NCBI GenBank assembly: GCA_009924545.1 | Contig: RFRL01000010.1 | Span: 1 to 35,716, forward strand | Length of the DNA: 35,716 nt | Reading direction: 5' to 3' | From: Planctomycetia bacterium | GTDB lineage: Bacteria; Planctomycetota; Planctomycetia; Pirellulales; UBA1268 | Part shown: positions 27,228 through 34,728 of the stretch, in pieces | How positions within the stretch are numbered: position 1 is the first letter of the stretch | Layout: every line of letters begins with the position of its first letter | Notes under the pieces: model-generated | The model's database searches: none | Told to the model about the DNA's origin: nothing | Seen by the model: only the letters and a program-made list of their open reading frames with translations | Position numbers and translations under genes: made by a program

Positions 27228-28750
27228 GGCGCTCCCTTTCCCTTCCCGTTGCCCTCGGCACCGCCGCCATTCGGCCCCCGCCGGCCGCCTTGTTTCCGTG
27301 GCGGCGGCGGAGCCGCGGGATCGAAGTCGCGATTCGGTGTGGGCATGCGGGCATCGACCGCGGCGAGGTAGCGGTCGAGGCGCTGTCGCAGGTCGCGCGC
27401 GACGTCAGGGCGGGCCGGGGCGAGGTCCTGCCGTTCTCCCGGGTCGCGCGCGAGGTCGAAGAGTTTCATCGAGCCGTCCTCGAAGAACTCCATCAGCTTC
27501 ATGTCGCCGACGCGGATCGCCGCATGGGGCGTGTGCCCACTTTGGTAGTGGGGGAAGTGGAATACCAGGCCGTCGAGGCGGCGCGACACGGTGCCGGTGC
27601 CGCCCTGGGCGAGGAGCGTGGCGATGCTGCCCCCTTCCAGCCCGGCCGGGAGCTGCTCGGCCGGCACCCCGGCCCACTGGCAGAACGTGGGGAACAGATC
27701 CCACCCCACCACCGGCACGCGACAGAACGAATCGGGTTTCACCCCGGGACCGCGGACGATGAAGGGCACGCGGATGCCCCCTTCCCACACCGAACCCTTG
27801 CCGCCGGTGAGGCCGACACGGCGGCCACCGCCGCCACCGCTCCCGTTGTCGGAGGTGTAGATCACGAACGTGGTGCCGGCCAGCCCGAGACGGTCGATGG
27901 CATCGAGCACGCGCCCGACGCCGGTATCGAGATCCTCGGTGATCGCCGCGCGTTCCACCTGCCGGGTCGCGCCGGCGGCGGCATACTTCCGCTTCGACGC
28001 CTCGAGAGCATTTTCCGGGGCGTGAAGGGCATGCCACGAGAGCTGCACGTAGAACGGCTGCCGCGCGTCGCGCGCCTTCCGCATGAACACCTCGGCACGC
28101 TCGGCCATGCCGAAGATGTCGACCGGGTTGGGGTCGGTGAACCGGTAGGCCTGCTCGTTGCCCACGTCGCCGTCGTGTTCGTCGTAGCCATTGGCATCGG
28201 GGCCGCCGCCGCCGATGTGCCACTTGCCGTAGTGCGCCGTGGCATAGCCCGCCCGGCGGAGCACGTCGCCGACGGTGACCGCGGTAGCGGGGATGTCGCG
28301 GATGTCGCGCGGCTCGATGAGACGATGGCCGGTCTCGGGGGGCGCCGCCTTCGTCCAGTGGAGGGCGGCGGGAGTCCGCCCGCACTGGATGCTGATCCGC
28401 GACGGGGAGCAGACCGGGGCCGGCGCGTAGGCGTCGGTGAAGCGCATCCCCTGGTGGGCGAAAGCCTCCAGACGCGGTGTCTGGAAGAGGGTGCTCCGCG
28501 ATCCGTCGATGCCGGGGGCCATGGCGACCGACAGGCCGTCCCAGCCCTGGTCGTCGGCGAGCATGAAGACGATGTTGGGCCGATCGGGCGGGGCGGCGAC
28601 CGCGCTCGATCCTCCCGCCGACACGCTGCCCGGTCCACCAGCCAGGAGGAGGAGCCCCGCGCCCCACAGGCGCCACTTCACGATGCCCATCGGTGCTGTG
28701 CTCCCCGGAACGGTGCGCGCCGTCGTGACGCTCGCTTTCCCGACGTTCAT
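27224..28750 (-). CDS. Secreted sulfatase (formylglycine-dependent), second paralogue
   Basis: A 508-aa protein. ATG 28750 is chosen because it overlaps the preceding stop as ATGA, like its neighbours, and has AGGGGGA eight bases upstream. ATG 28690 is an alternative that would place the signal peptide (MGIVKWRLWGAGLLLLAGG) at the very start. The core shows PNIVFMLADDQGWDGLSV, the formylglycine motif CSPSR (C114), HYGKWHIGGG, FYVQLSWHALHAPE, IYTSDNGSG, GGKGSVWEGGIRVPF and MKLMEFFEDGSMKLFDLARD. It shares the FFEDG and HFP.Y blocks with the downstream sulfatase, so the two are probably ancient paralogues acting on related sulfate esters. The C-terminus is basic and low-complexity (KQGGRRGPNGGG...GKGKG). 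Confidence 0.92.
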   Translation of the reverse strand: MNVGKASVTTARTVPGSTAPMGIVKWRLWGAGLLLLAGGPGSVSAGGSSAVAAPPDRPNIVFMLADDQGWDGLSVAMAPGIDGSRSTLFQTPRLEAFAHQGMRFTDAYAPAPVCSPSRISIQCGRTPAALHWTKAAPPETGHRLIEPRDIRDIPATAVTVGDVLRRAGYATAHYGKWHIGGGGPDANGYDEHDGDVGNEQAYRFTDPNPVDIFGMAERAEVFMRKARDARQPFYVQLSWHALHAPENALEASKRKYAAAGATRQVERAAITEDLDTGVGRVLDAIDRLGLAGTTFVIYTSDNGSGGGGGRRVGLTGGKGSVWEGGIRVPFIVRGPGVKPDSFCRVPVVGWDLFPTFCQWAGVPAEQLPAGLEGGSIATLLAQGGTGTVSRRLDGLVFHFPHYQSGHTPHAAIRVGDMKLMEFFEDGSMKLFDLARDPGERQDLAPARPDVARDLRQRLDRYLAAVDARMPTPNRDFDPAAPPPPRKQGGRRGPNGGGAEGNGKGKGAP

Positions 28751-29628
28751 CGGGTCGGTCCCCCTTCCGCGGCACCTGGGCGCTGCCCACCGCCACCAGG
28801 GCCGCTGCCTGGCCGGCCGCCCGGGCCGCCACCCGGCCGTCCACCAGGTCGTCCGCCACCACCTCCCGGTCCACCTCCCGGCCGCCGCGGACCCCCCTCG
28901 GGCACCACGTCGTTGAGGCCGCGGAAGTCGGTCCGCGTCCGGCCGTCGGGCGGGGCGTTCACCACTTTGCGGAACAGGACGACGTTGTCGAGCTCGAGGT
29001 CGTCGCTCCAGATGAACTTCGCGCCGCTGAAGTCGGTGTCGTAGTAGGGCTGCTTGGGGCCGATCTGCTCCTCGGTGTACTCCTTCGCCGCCGGCCAGCC
29101 GCCATCGTCGAAGCCGACAGCGAACCATTCGGCCGGGATCGGGTCGTTCTCCACCCGGGGGTTCTTCGTGTCACCGCCGACCGGACCGCGCGACACGCAC
29201 CGTGCCTTCCACGAGGCGTCGGTGACGGTGCCGTCGCCGAACTTGATCACCAGACCGCCGTCGCCGATCTGCGAGTTGGCGTATTCCATGCCGGTCCGCG
29301 GGTCGAAGTTGTCGCGGGCCATGACGGCGATCGTCATCGGGTAGGCGGGGAGGATGTCCACCGAGACGACGTTGTGGGGCAGGAAGGCGATCGAATCGAC
29401 CGCCACCTGCTCGCCGTTGATGTACAGCACGAACCAGTTGTCGGCGTAGACGTGTGCCCGGATCGTGTCGTCCATCGCCGGCTTGCGGAGGGCCGCGCGC
29501 GGGGCGGGAGGCTGGCCGTGACCGCGCGGCCACGAGCCCGGTTGGAGGGCGAAGGCGGCACCGACAAGGGCCGCGGTGACGGGCCAACGGATGCGCATCG
29601 GGGGGATCCTCCGGGGGACGGTGTTCAT
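28747..29628 (-). CDS. Exported beta-sandwich (carbohydrate-binding-like) protein with Gly/Pro/Arg tail
   Basis: A 293-aa protein. ATG 29628 overlaps the anti-sigma stop as ATGA; ATG 29598, with GGAGG nine bases upstream, is the alternative. A signal peptide around RIRWPVTAALVGAAFALQ is followed by one domain (about 55-235) with VYADNWFVLYINGEQVAVDS, TIAVMARDNFD and VTDASWKARC. This pattern (a strand with DNxFxLYxNG, then a D.SW.. segment) resembles galactose-binding-like carbohydrate-binding modules attached to rhamnosidases and esterases. The assignment is inference; no Pfam family was recognised with certainty. The last 50 residues are almost only Gly, Pro and Arg. In the operon it sits between the sigma/anti-sigma pair and the first sulfatase, so a substrate-binding role on sulfated glycans is plausible. 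Confidence 0.8.
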   Translation of the reverse strand: MNTVPRRIPPMRIRWPVTAALVGAAFALQPGSWPRGHGQPPAPRAALRKPAMDDTIRAHVYADNWFVLYINGEQVAVDSIAFLPHNVVSVDILPAYPMTIAVMARDNFDPRTGMEYANSQIGDGGLVIKFGDGTVTDASWKARCVSRGPVGGDTKNPRVENDPIPAEWFAVGFDDGGWPAAKEYTEEQIGPKQPYYDTDFSGAKFIWSDDLELDNVVLFRKVVNAPPDGRTRTDFRGLNDVVPEGGPRRPGGGPGGGGGRPGGRPGGGPGGRPGSGPGGGGQRPGAAEGGPTR

Positions 29629-30650
29629 TCCCAATCGGTCGATCGATCAAGCGCGTGGTGGGAGCGGTGGTCGAAGAAGTCGGCTCCCAGGTCGGTCTCC
29701 GCCACGAGTTCGAGGGCCACCACTGCCGCCCCGCCGTTCACCGCCCGGGGCCCCTGCGGCTCCGCCGGGTGCCCGTTTTTCTCCGCGGGCAGCCCCGGCT
29801 TCTCGGTGGGAATACCGTGGAGCTCAATGCGGCGCGGCACGCCGGCGGCATCGATCCACAGCCGCACCAGCTCCGGCCCCCGGCCGCGGTTACCGCCGCG
29901 GCGTGCCTCGAGCACTTGGAGCCCGGCGTCAGCCCCGTCTCCGGCGGCACCACCGACGGAGAGGCGGTACCCACGGCGCAGGCCATCGAGCCCACTGCGG
30001 AGATCGAGGAACGGGATCTCGTCGCGCTCGCCGGGAACGCTGCGCCGGAAGCGGCGCGGGTCGTGGCTGAGGTGCACGTTGCCGCGGGGGGGCACCGACC
30101 ACCCGATGGTGCCGTCGCTGCCGTTGACGAACAGGCTGCCGTCGGCGAACCGGCGCACCAGCACGAACGCATCGCCACCGCGGACGAAGAGCCGGCCGCC
30201 GTCGATCCCCGGCTGGCGGCCGCCGCGCCCCGACGGCACGGGGTCGGGGGGACCCTCCGGACCGTGGTCGAGCACGCGGATCACGTATTCGCGATCGACC
30301 GGCGCGATCGCCGCCGCCACCGCCCGCTCGAGCGTACCAGAGGCGGCCCAGGCGGGAGCGACCGCCTGCCGGGCAAAGAGCCCCGCCATCATGAGCAGGC
30401 CGACCAGCGCCGCGGCGGTGACCCACCGGCGGTCGGGGCCAGCCACCCCCGCACGGGCATCCGGGACGACGGTGCTGTGCTCGAGACCGGTGCGGAACAG
30501 ATCGGCGAGGCGATCGTGGAGGAGCACCGCGCGAACGAACATTGCGGCGGCGGCGGGGTCCTCCGCGAGCCGGCCGTCGAGGACGACCGTCTCCGCAGCG
30601 GAGAGGTCGCCGTCGAGGTGTCGGTCGATGATGTGTCGCAGGTCGTCCAT
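29625..30650 (-). CDS. Transmembrane anti-sigma factor with extracytoplasmic LolA/RseB-like domain
   Basis: A 341-aa protein from ATG 30650, 60 bp after the ECF sigma stop. Residues 1-55 have the typical planctomycete anti-sigma N-terminus (IIDRHLDGDLSAAE...LDGRLAEDPAAAAMF). A single transmembrane helix follows (about 76-95, WVTAAALVGLLMMAGLFARQ). The remaining 245 residues are extracytoplasmic and show the pattern GRLFVRGGDAFVLVRRFADG, FVNGSDGTIGWSVPP and VRLWIDAAGVPRRIELHGI. This recalls LolA/RseB-like lipoprotein-carrier folds, where a half-barrel senses a lipid or misfolded lipoprotein; this is inference from pattern only. It presumably holds the adjacent sigma factor inactive until an envelope signal arrives. 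It ends in an ATGA overlap with the next operon gene. Confidence 0.78.
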   Translation of the reverse strand: MDDLRHIIDRHLDGDLSAAETVVLDGRLAEDPAAAAMFVRAVLLHDRLADLFRTGLEHSTVVPDARAGVAGPDRRWVTAAALVGLLMMAGLFARQAVAPAWAASGTLERAVAAAIAPVDREYVIRVLDHGPEGPPDPVPSGRGGRQPGIDGGRLFVRGGDAFVLVRRFADGSLFVNGSDGTIGWSVPPRGNVHLSHDPRRFRRSVPGERDEIPFLDLRSGLDGLRRGYRLSVGGAAGDGADAGLQVLEARRGGNRGRGPELVRLWIDAAGVPRRIELHGIPTEKPGLPAEKNGHPAEPQGPRAVNGGAAVVALELVAETDLGADFFDHRSHHALDRSTDWE

Positions 30651-30710
30651 CGGCGGTCCGGTGTGTGGTGGTGGCGTGGCGTGAGGTGGGGCAACGCGGA
30701 CTGCCCGTGG

Positions 30711-31250
30711 TCAACCCGGGGCCGCTGCATTTGAGCCGGTGGCAGGCATGGTCCGGCGCTCGATGCACTCCCGCAGCCGGTCGCGCACCCGTTGCAGCGC
30801 CTTGGCCACCGTGTTGGCGGAAAGCCCCATCACCGTGGCGATCGCGGCCGGCTTGAGGTCGTCGCCGTAGCGGAGGTCGCAGAGTTGCCGGCCGCGCGGG
30901 TCGAGGCGCTGGATGCAGTCCCGGAGACGGTCGAGCCGGTGCAACTCCTCGGCGGGGACCGCCGTGAATGCGGCCTCCACCCGGTCGAGCGCCGCGCTGT
31001 CGAAGCACAATCGGTCGCGACCGCGGCGCCGCAGGTAGAGACCGACCTGGTTCCGCGCGACCCCGATCGCCCAGGGAACGAAGGGCCGCCCGGGATCGTA
31101 GCGGTCGAACGACTCGATCACCGCCACCGCCACCTCCTGGAGCACGTCGTCGCGGTCGCGGAAATCGCGGACGATGCCCGTGATGAAGGCTGATACGGCC
31201 GGCTGGGCCAGCGTCCACAGCCGGGTCGCGGTCCGCTGCCGCTCGTCCAT
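30711..31250 (-). CDS. ECF-type RNA polymerase sigma factor
   Basis: A 179-aa protein from ATG 31250 (189 aa if GTG 31280 is used; neither has a strong RBS). Region 2 is DRDDVLQEVAVAVIESFDRY followed by RPFVPWAIGVARNQV (the W..IA.N-type helix). Region 4 is LDPRGRQLCDLRYGDDLKPA and then the helix-turn-helix IATVMGLSANTVAKALQR. It lacks regions 1 and 3, as ECF factors do, and belongs to the planctomycete-expanded type with a charged linker between the two domains. It heads the operon containing its anti-sigma factor, two sulfatases and the YHYH-PEBP gene, so autoregulation is expected. No clear ECF-type promoter was found in the 93 bp upstream. Confidence 0.88.
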   Translation of the reverse strand: MDERQRTATRLWTLAQPAVSAFITGIVRDFRDRDDVLQEVAVAVIESFDRYDPGRPFVPWAIGVARNQVGLYLRRRGRDRLCFDSAALDRVEAAFTAVPAEELHRLDRLRDCIQRLDPRGRQLCDLRYGDDLKPAAIATVMGLSANTVAKALQRVRDRLRECIERRTMPATGSNAAAPG

Positions 31251-31373
31251 GGCTTCGGTCTTCTGGTGGTCTGGTTCCACGGGAGGCGATCGGATGACGC
31301 CCCAACCTATTCCTTATCCGGACGGTTGGATTCGTGACCGCCGGACCGCCTGTGACCGCCGGGGCGCCGATCC

Positions 31374-33242
31374 TCAAACGCCCGCCAGGGCGCGAAGGTC
31401 GCGTTCCAGGGCGTCGAGACGGGCGGCGAGCGCTTGCTTCGTGGTCGGCAGTGCCTCCGCCGGCCCGGGGGGCGCGACGGCGAACAGATAGAACTTGATC
31501 TTGGGCTCCGTGCCCGAAGGGCGGGCCGCCACGCAGTTGCCCAGCGCCGGGAACTGCCCCTCCGCCTCCGTCCCCGCATCGGGAAGACCCGCCAGGTCGA
31601 ACATCACCAGATCGCCGGGGTTGCCGGCGAACGGGCGGAGGCTGCCGCCGGGCCGTCCCGTGGTGAGGGTGCCGTAGTCGCGGATCCGGACCACCTCCAG
31701 CCCGCCGAGTGCCGCCGGGGGCGCTTGCCGCAGCGCCGCCATGATGTCGCGCATCCGTTCCATCCCGGCGGCGCCGGGCAGGGCGAGCGACACCTGCCGC
31801 TCCAGGTGGCACCCGTGGGCGGTGAACAGGTCGTCGAGGCGCTGGTGGATGGAGCGACCGGCCGCCTTGCAGGCACCGGCCAGCTCGGCCATGAACAGGG
31901 CGGCCGCGGCGGCATCCTTGTCGCGCACGTGGGTGCCCCCCTGGTAGCCGTGTGACTCCTCGCAGCCGAACACGAATCGCTCCGGCCCGATGCGGTCGAT
32001 CTCGCGGCCGATCCACTTGAACCCCACCTGGAGGTCGTCGATGACGGCCGCGCCGTGCCCGGTGGCGACCCGGCGCACCAACCCGGTGGTGACCAGCGTC
32101 GTGATCACCGTGTCGGCCGGGCGCCGCAGGCCGCGTGCCTTCCGCGTGGTGAGCACGTGGTCGGCCAGCAGGGCCCCCAACTGGTTGCCGGTGAACGCTT
32201 CCCAGTCACTGCCGCCGGTCGTGCTCTGCGGCGCCGCCGCCCCGAGGCGGTCGCAGTCGGGGTCGCTGGCGAGCACGAGGTCGTCGCCGCGGGCCACCGC
32301 CTCGGTGATCGGCCCGGCGAGCACCTGGGGGTTCTCCGGATTGGCGACGTGCCCGGGGACGTTGGGGAAGTCGCCGTCGGGGCGCTCGTGGGGGCCGTAG
32401 AGGCGGAGCCGCGTGAACCCCGCGCCGCGCAGCACTGGCACCACCGCCGTGGCCCCCACGCCGTGGAGGGGCGTGTAGAGGATCGACACGTCGCGCGGTC
32501 CCGGCGCGGCCTGCACCAGTTCCGCCGCGATGAAGGCGGCATCGATCTCGTCCTCCACGAACCGCACCCGGCCTTCGGCGACGCCGGCGTCGAACGATGC
32601 GCGGTGGACCGTCTCCACCGCCATCACCCGTTCGATGATCCCCTTGTCGTGCGGCGGCAGCACCTGCACGCCCCCCGACCAGTAGACCTTCACGGCGTTG
32701 TCGCTCGGGGGATTGTGGCTGGCGGTGACCATGATGCCGCAGGTGCTGCCGGTGTGCCGCACCGCGAACGACAACTCCGGCGTGCTGCGGTGACCGCGGA
32801 GGAAGTGGACGTGGAAACCGGCCGCCAGCAGCACCTCGGTGCAGAGGCGGGCGAAGTGCTCGGAGCGGTGCCGGGTGTCGTAGGCGATCGCGCAACTCGG
32901 CGTCGTGCCCGGATCGGCGACCTGGCGCACATAGTCGGCCAGCCCCTGGGCGCTCTCGCCGATCGTCCGGTCGTTGATGGCGTTGGAGCCCACCGGGAAC
33001 ATCAGTCCGCGCCGGCCCCCGGTGCCGAAGGGGATCACCGTCCAGAACACGTCGTCGAGCTTCTTCCAGCCGGCTGGATCGGCCCCCGCGGCCTCGATGA
33101 GCCCGGCCAACTCCGCGGAAAAGTCGCCGTAGCGCGGGGCGGTGAGCCACTCGCGGATGGTCGCGGCCGAGTGGTCGGTGAGGCGGCCGGCGGCGTGGGC
33201 GGCGGCGACGGCGGCGAGGTGGCGGTCGGTGGCGGCGGGCAT
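31374..33242 (-). CDS. Alpha-D-phosphohexomutase (phosphoglucomutase/PgcA-like)
   Basis: Interconverts hexose 1- and 6-phosphates in the cytoplasm. From ATG 33242 the protein has 622 residues, in the range of the long PgcA/PGM2-type enzymes. All four signatures are present: FGTGGRRG near the N-terminus, the phosphoserine loop TASHNPP (S175), the Mg-binding loop DPDCDRLG, and the phosphate-binding loop RPSGTEPKIKFY. The sugar loop reads CEESHGY. The ORF track extends it to 1150 aa over the divergent mutase gene; those residues are shadow. Glucose 1-phosphate from the GlgP encoded in this window would be a natural substrate, but specificity cannot be read from the sequence. It is divergent from the second mutase, with 102 bp between chosen starts. 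Confidence 0.93.
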   Translation of the reverse strand: MPAATDRHLAAVAAAHAAGRLTDHSAATIREWLTAPRYGDFSAELAGLIEAAGADPAGWKKLDDVFWTVIPFGTGGRRGLMFPVGSNAINDRTIGESAQGLADYVRQVADPGTTPSCAIAYDTRHRSEHFARLCTEVLLAAGFHVHFLRGHRSTPELSFAVRHTGSTCGIMVTASHNPPSDNAVKVYWSGGVQVLPPHDKGIIERVMAVETVHRASFDAGVAEGRVRFVEDEIDAAFIAAELVQAAPGPRDVSILYTPLHGVGATAVVPVLRGAGFTRLRLYGPHERPDGDFPNVPGHVANPENPQVLAGPITEAVARGDDLVLASDPDCDRLGAAAPQSTTGGSDWEAFTGNQLGALLADHVLTTRKARGLRRPADTVITTLVTTGLVRRVATGHGAAVIDDLQVGFKWIGREIDRIGPERFVFGCEESHGYQGGTHVRDKDAAAAALFMAELAGACKAAGRSIHQRLDDLFTAHGCHLERQVSLALPGAAGMERMRDIMAALRQAPPAALGGLEVVRIRDYGTLTTGRPGGSLRPFAGNPGDLVMFDLAGLPDAGTEAEGQFPALGNCVAARPSGTEPKIKFYLFAVAPPGPAEALPTTKQALAARLDALERDLRALAGV

Positions 33243-33290
33243 CGGCGCGGGGCCTCTGGTGTGGGGGACGGCAGGGATGACGGCCGGTTT

Positions 33291-33296
33291 TATACT
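33291..33296 (+). promoter_or_regulatory. Candidate -10 element (TATACT) for the glmM-like gene
   Basis: TTTTATACTTT is the only AT-rich stretch in the gap between the divergent mutases. It is 48 bp from GTG 33345 and 21 bp from ATG 33318. No convincing -35 was seen. Confidence 0.35.
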
Positions 33297-33344
33297 TTGC
33301 GGCCCTTTTCCCCCACCATGACCGGCCGCCCGAGGACCGTCCCC

Positions 33345-34700
33345 GTGAGCGAACCCCTGATCGTGAGCGTGTCGGGCCTGCGCGGCGTGGTCGGCGCGGC
33401 GCTCACTCCGCCGGTCGCGGCCCGCTATGCCGCCGCCTTCGCCGCTACCCTCCCTCCCGGACCGATCGTCGTCGGACGCGACGGGCGCGAGCACGGGCCG
33501 CTGCTCCTGGACGCGATCGTCGCGGCGCTCGTCGCCGGGGGACGCGACGTCCTCGACTGCGGGATCGCCGCCACGCCGACGGTGGGGATCGCCGTCGCCG
33601 ACGCCGGCGCCGCCGGTGGCATCCAGGTGTCGGCCAGTCACAACCCCGCCCGCTACAACGGCATGAAGCTCTTCTCCCCTGCCGGGCGTGTGCTTACCGC
33701 GGCGGCGGGGGCGGCCGTGCGGGAGCGGTTCGAAGCACCGGAAGACGGCGCCGTGGCCGGCCCGTCGCGCGGCGGCCGGCGCGCCATCGACGCCACCGAC
33801 AGTCACGTGGCGCGGGTCCTCGACCGGGTCGATGTCGCCGCCATCCGCCGCCGTGGCGTGCGGGTGTGGATCGACTGCTGTCACGGGGCGGGGAGCCGGG
33901 TGGCGGTGCCGCTGCTGGCGGCGCTGGGGTGCACGGTCGTGATGGAGGGGGGCGAACCGGACGGGCGGTTCACCCATCCGCCGGAGCCCGTCGCCGCCAA
34001 CCTCGCCGCGCTCCTGCCGCGGATCGCGGCCGCCAACGCCGATGTCGGGTTCATCCTCGATCCCGATGCCGACCGGCTGGCGATCGCCGATGCCTCGGGC
34101 CGCTGGCTCGGCGAGGAGGCCACGCTCGCGCTGGCGGTCGAGACGGTGCTGGCGCGGACGCCGGGGCCGGTCGTGGTCAACTGCTCCACCAGCGCCATGA
34201 CCGCCGCGATCGCCGCGCGCCACGGTGTGCCCTGCCTCACGACCCCCGTCGGGGAGGCCAACGTCGTCGCCGGAATGCTCGACGCCGGGGCCGTCATCGG
34301 CGGTGAGGGGAACGGCGGGGTCATCGATCCCCGGGTGGTCCTCGTCCGCGATGCCGCGGTGGGGATGGCCCTGGTGCTCGAGCGCATCGCGGCGGGCGTG
34401 ACGGTGGCCCAGTTGGCCGCGGGCCTGCCGCAGCTCGTGATGGTGAAGGAGACGGTCGATCTGCCCGCCGCTCCTGCCGGCCAGCACGGGTTGGCGACGG
34501 TGGCCGAGCGTCTGGTGGCCGCCTTTCCAGAGTCCCGGGCCTCGCGCCTGGACGGCCTGCGGCTCGACTGGGATGGGGGCTGGCTCCTCGTCCGCGCGAG
34601 CAACACCGAGCCGATCGTGCGCCTGGTGGCGGAGGCGGCAAGCGTCACCGCCGCCGCAGACGCCATCGCGCGGGCGAGGCACGCGATCGCCGATGGGTGA
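33345..34700 (+). CDS. glmM: Phosphoglucosamine mutase-like phosphohexomutase (archaeal GlmM type)
   Basis: GTG 33345 is chosen because GAGGA lies eight bases upstream and the product then begins MSEPLIVSVSGLRGVVG, the usual N-terminus; ATG 33318 would add nine residues. The product is 451 aa. Signatures: phosphoserine loop SASHNPARYNGMK (S98), metal loop DPDADRLAI, sugar loop GGEGNGGVI and phosphate loop RASNTEPIVR. GGEGNGG and SNTEP are typical of the archaeal-type GlmM/PMM group rather than the E. coli GlmM form (GGEQSGH). The likely reaction is glucosamine 6-phosphate to glucosamine 1-phosphate for UDP-GlcNAc synthesis, with other hexose phosphates possible. It ends 28 bp from the convergent LysM gene. 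Confidence 0.88.
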   Translation: MSEPLIVSVSGLRGVVGAALTPPVAARYAAAFAATLPPGPIVVGRDGREHGPLLLDAIVAALVAGGRDVLDCGIAATPTVGIAVADAGAAGGIQVSASHNPARYNGMKLFSPAGRVLTAAAGAAVRERFEAPEDGAVAGPSRGGRRAIDATDSHVARVLDRVDVAAIRRRGVRVWIDCCHGAGSRVAVPLLAALGCTVVMEGGEPDGRFTHPPEPVAANLAALLPRIAAANADVGFILDPDADRLAIADASGRWLGEEATLALAVETVLARTPGPVVVNCSTSAMTAAIAARHGVPCLTTPVGEANVVAGMLDAGAVIGGEGNGGVIDPRVVLVRDAAVGMALVLERIAAGVTVAQLAAGLPQLVMVKETVDLPAAPAGQHGLATVAERLVAAFPESRASRLDGLRLDWDGGWLLVRASNTEPIVRLVAEAASVTAAADAIARARHAIADG

Positions 34701-34728
34701 GTGGGCCGGTGCCGCAGGCCGTTGCCTT

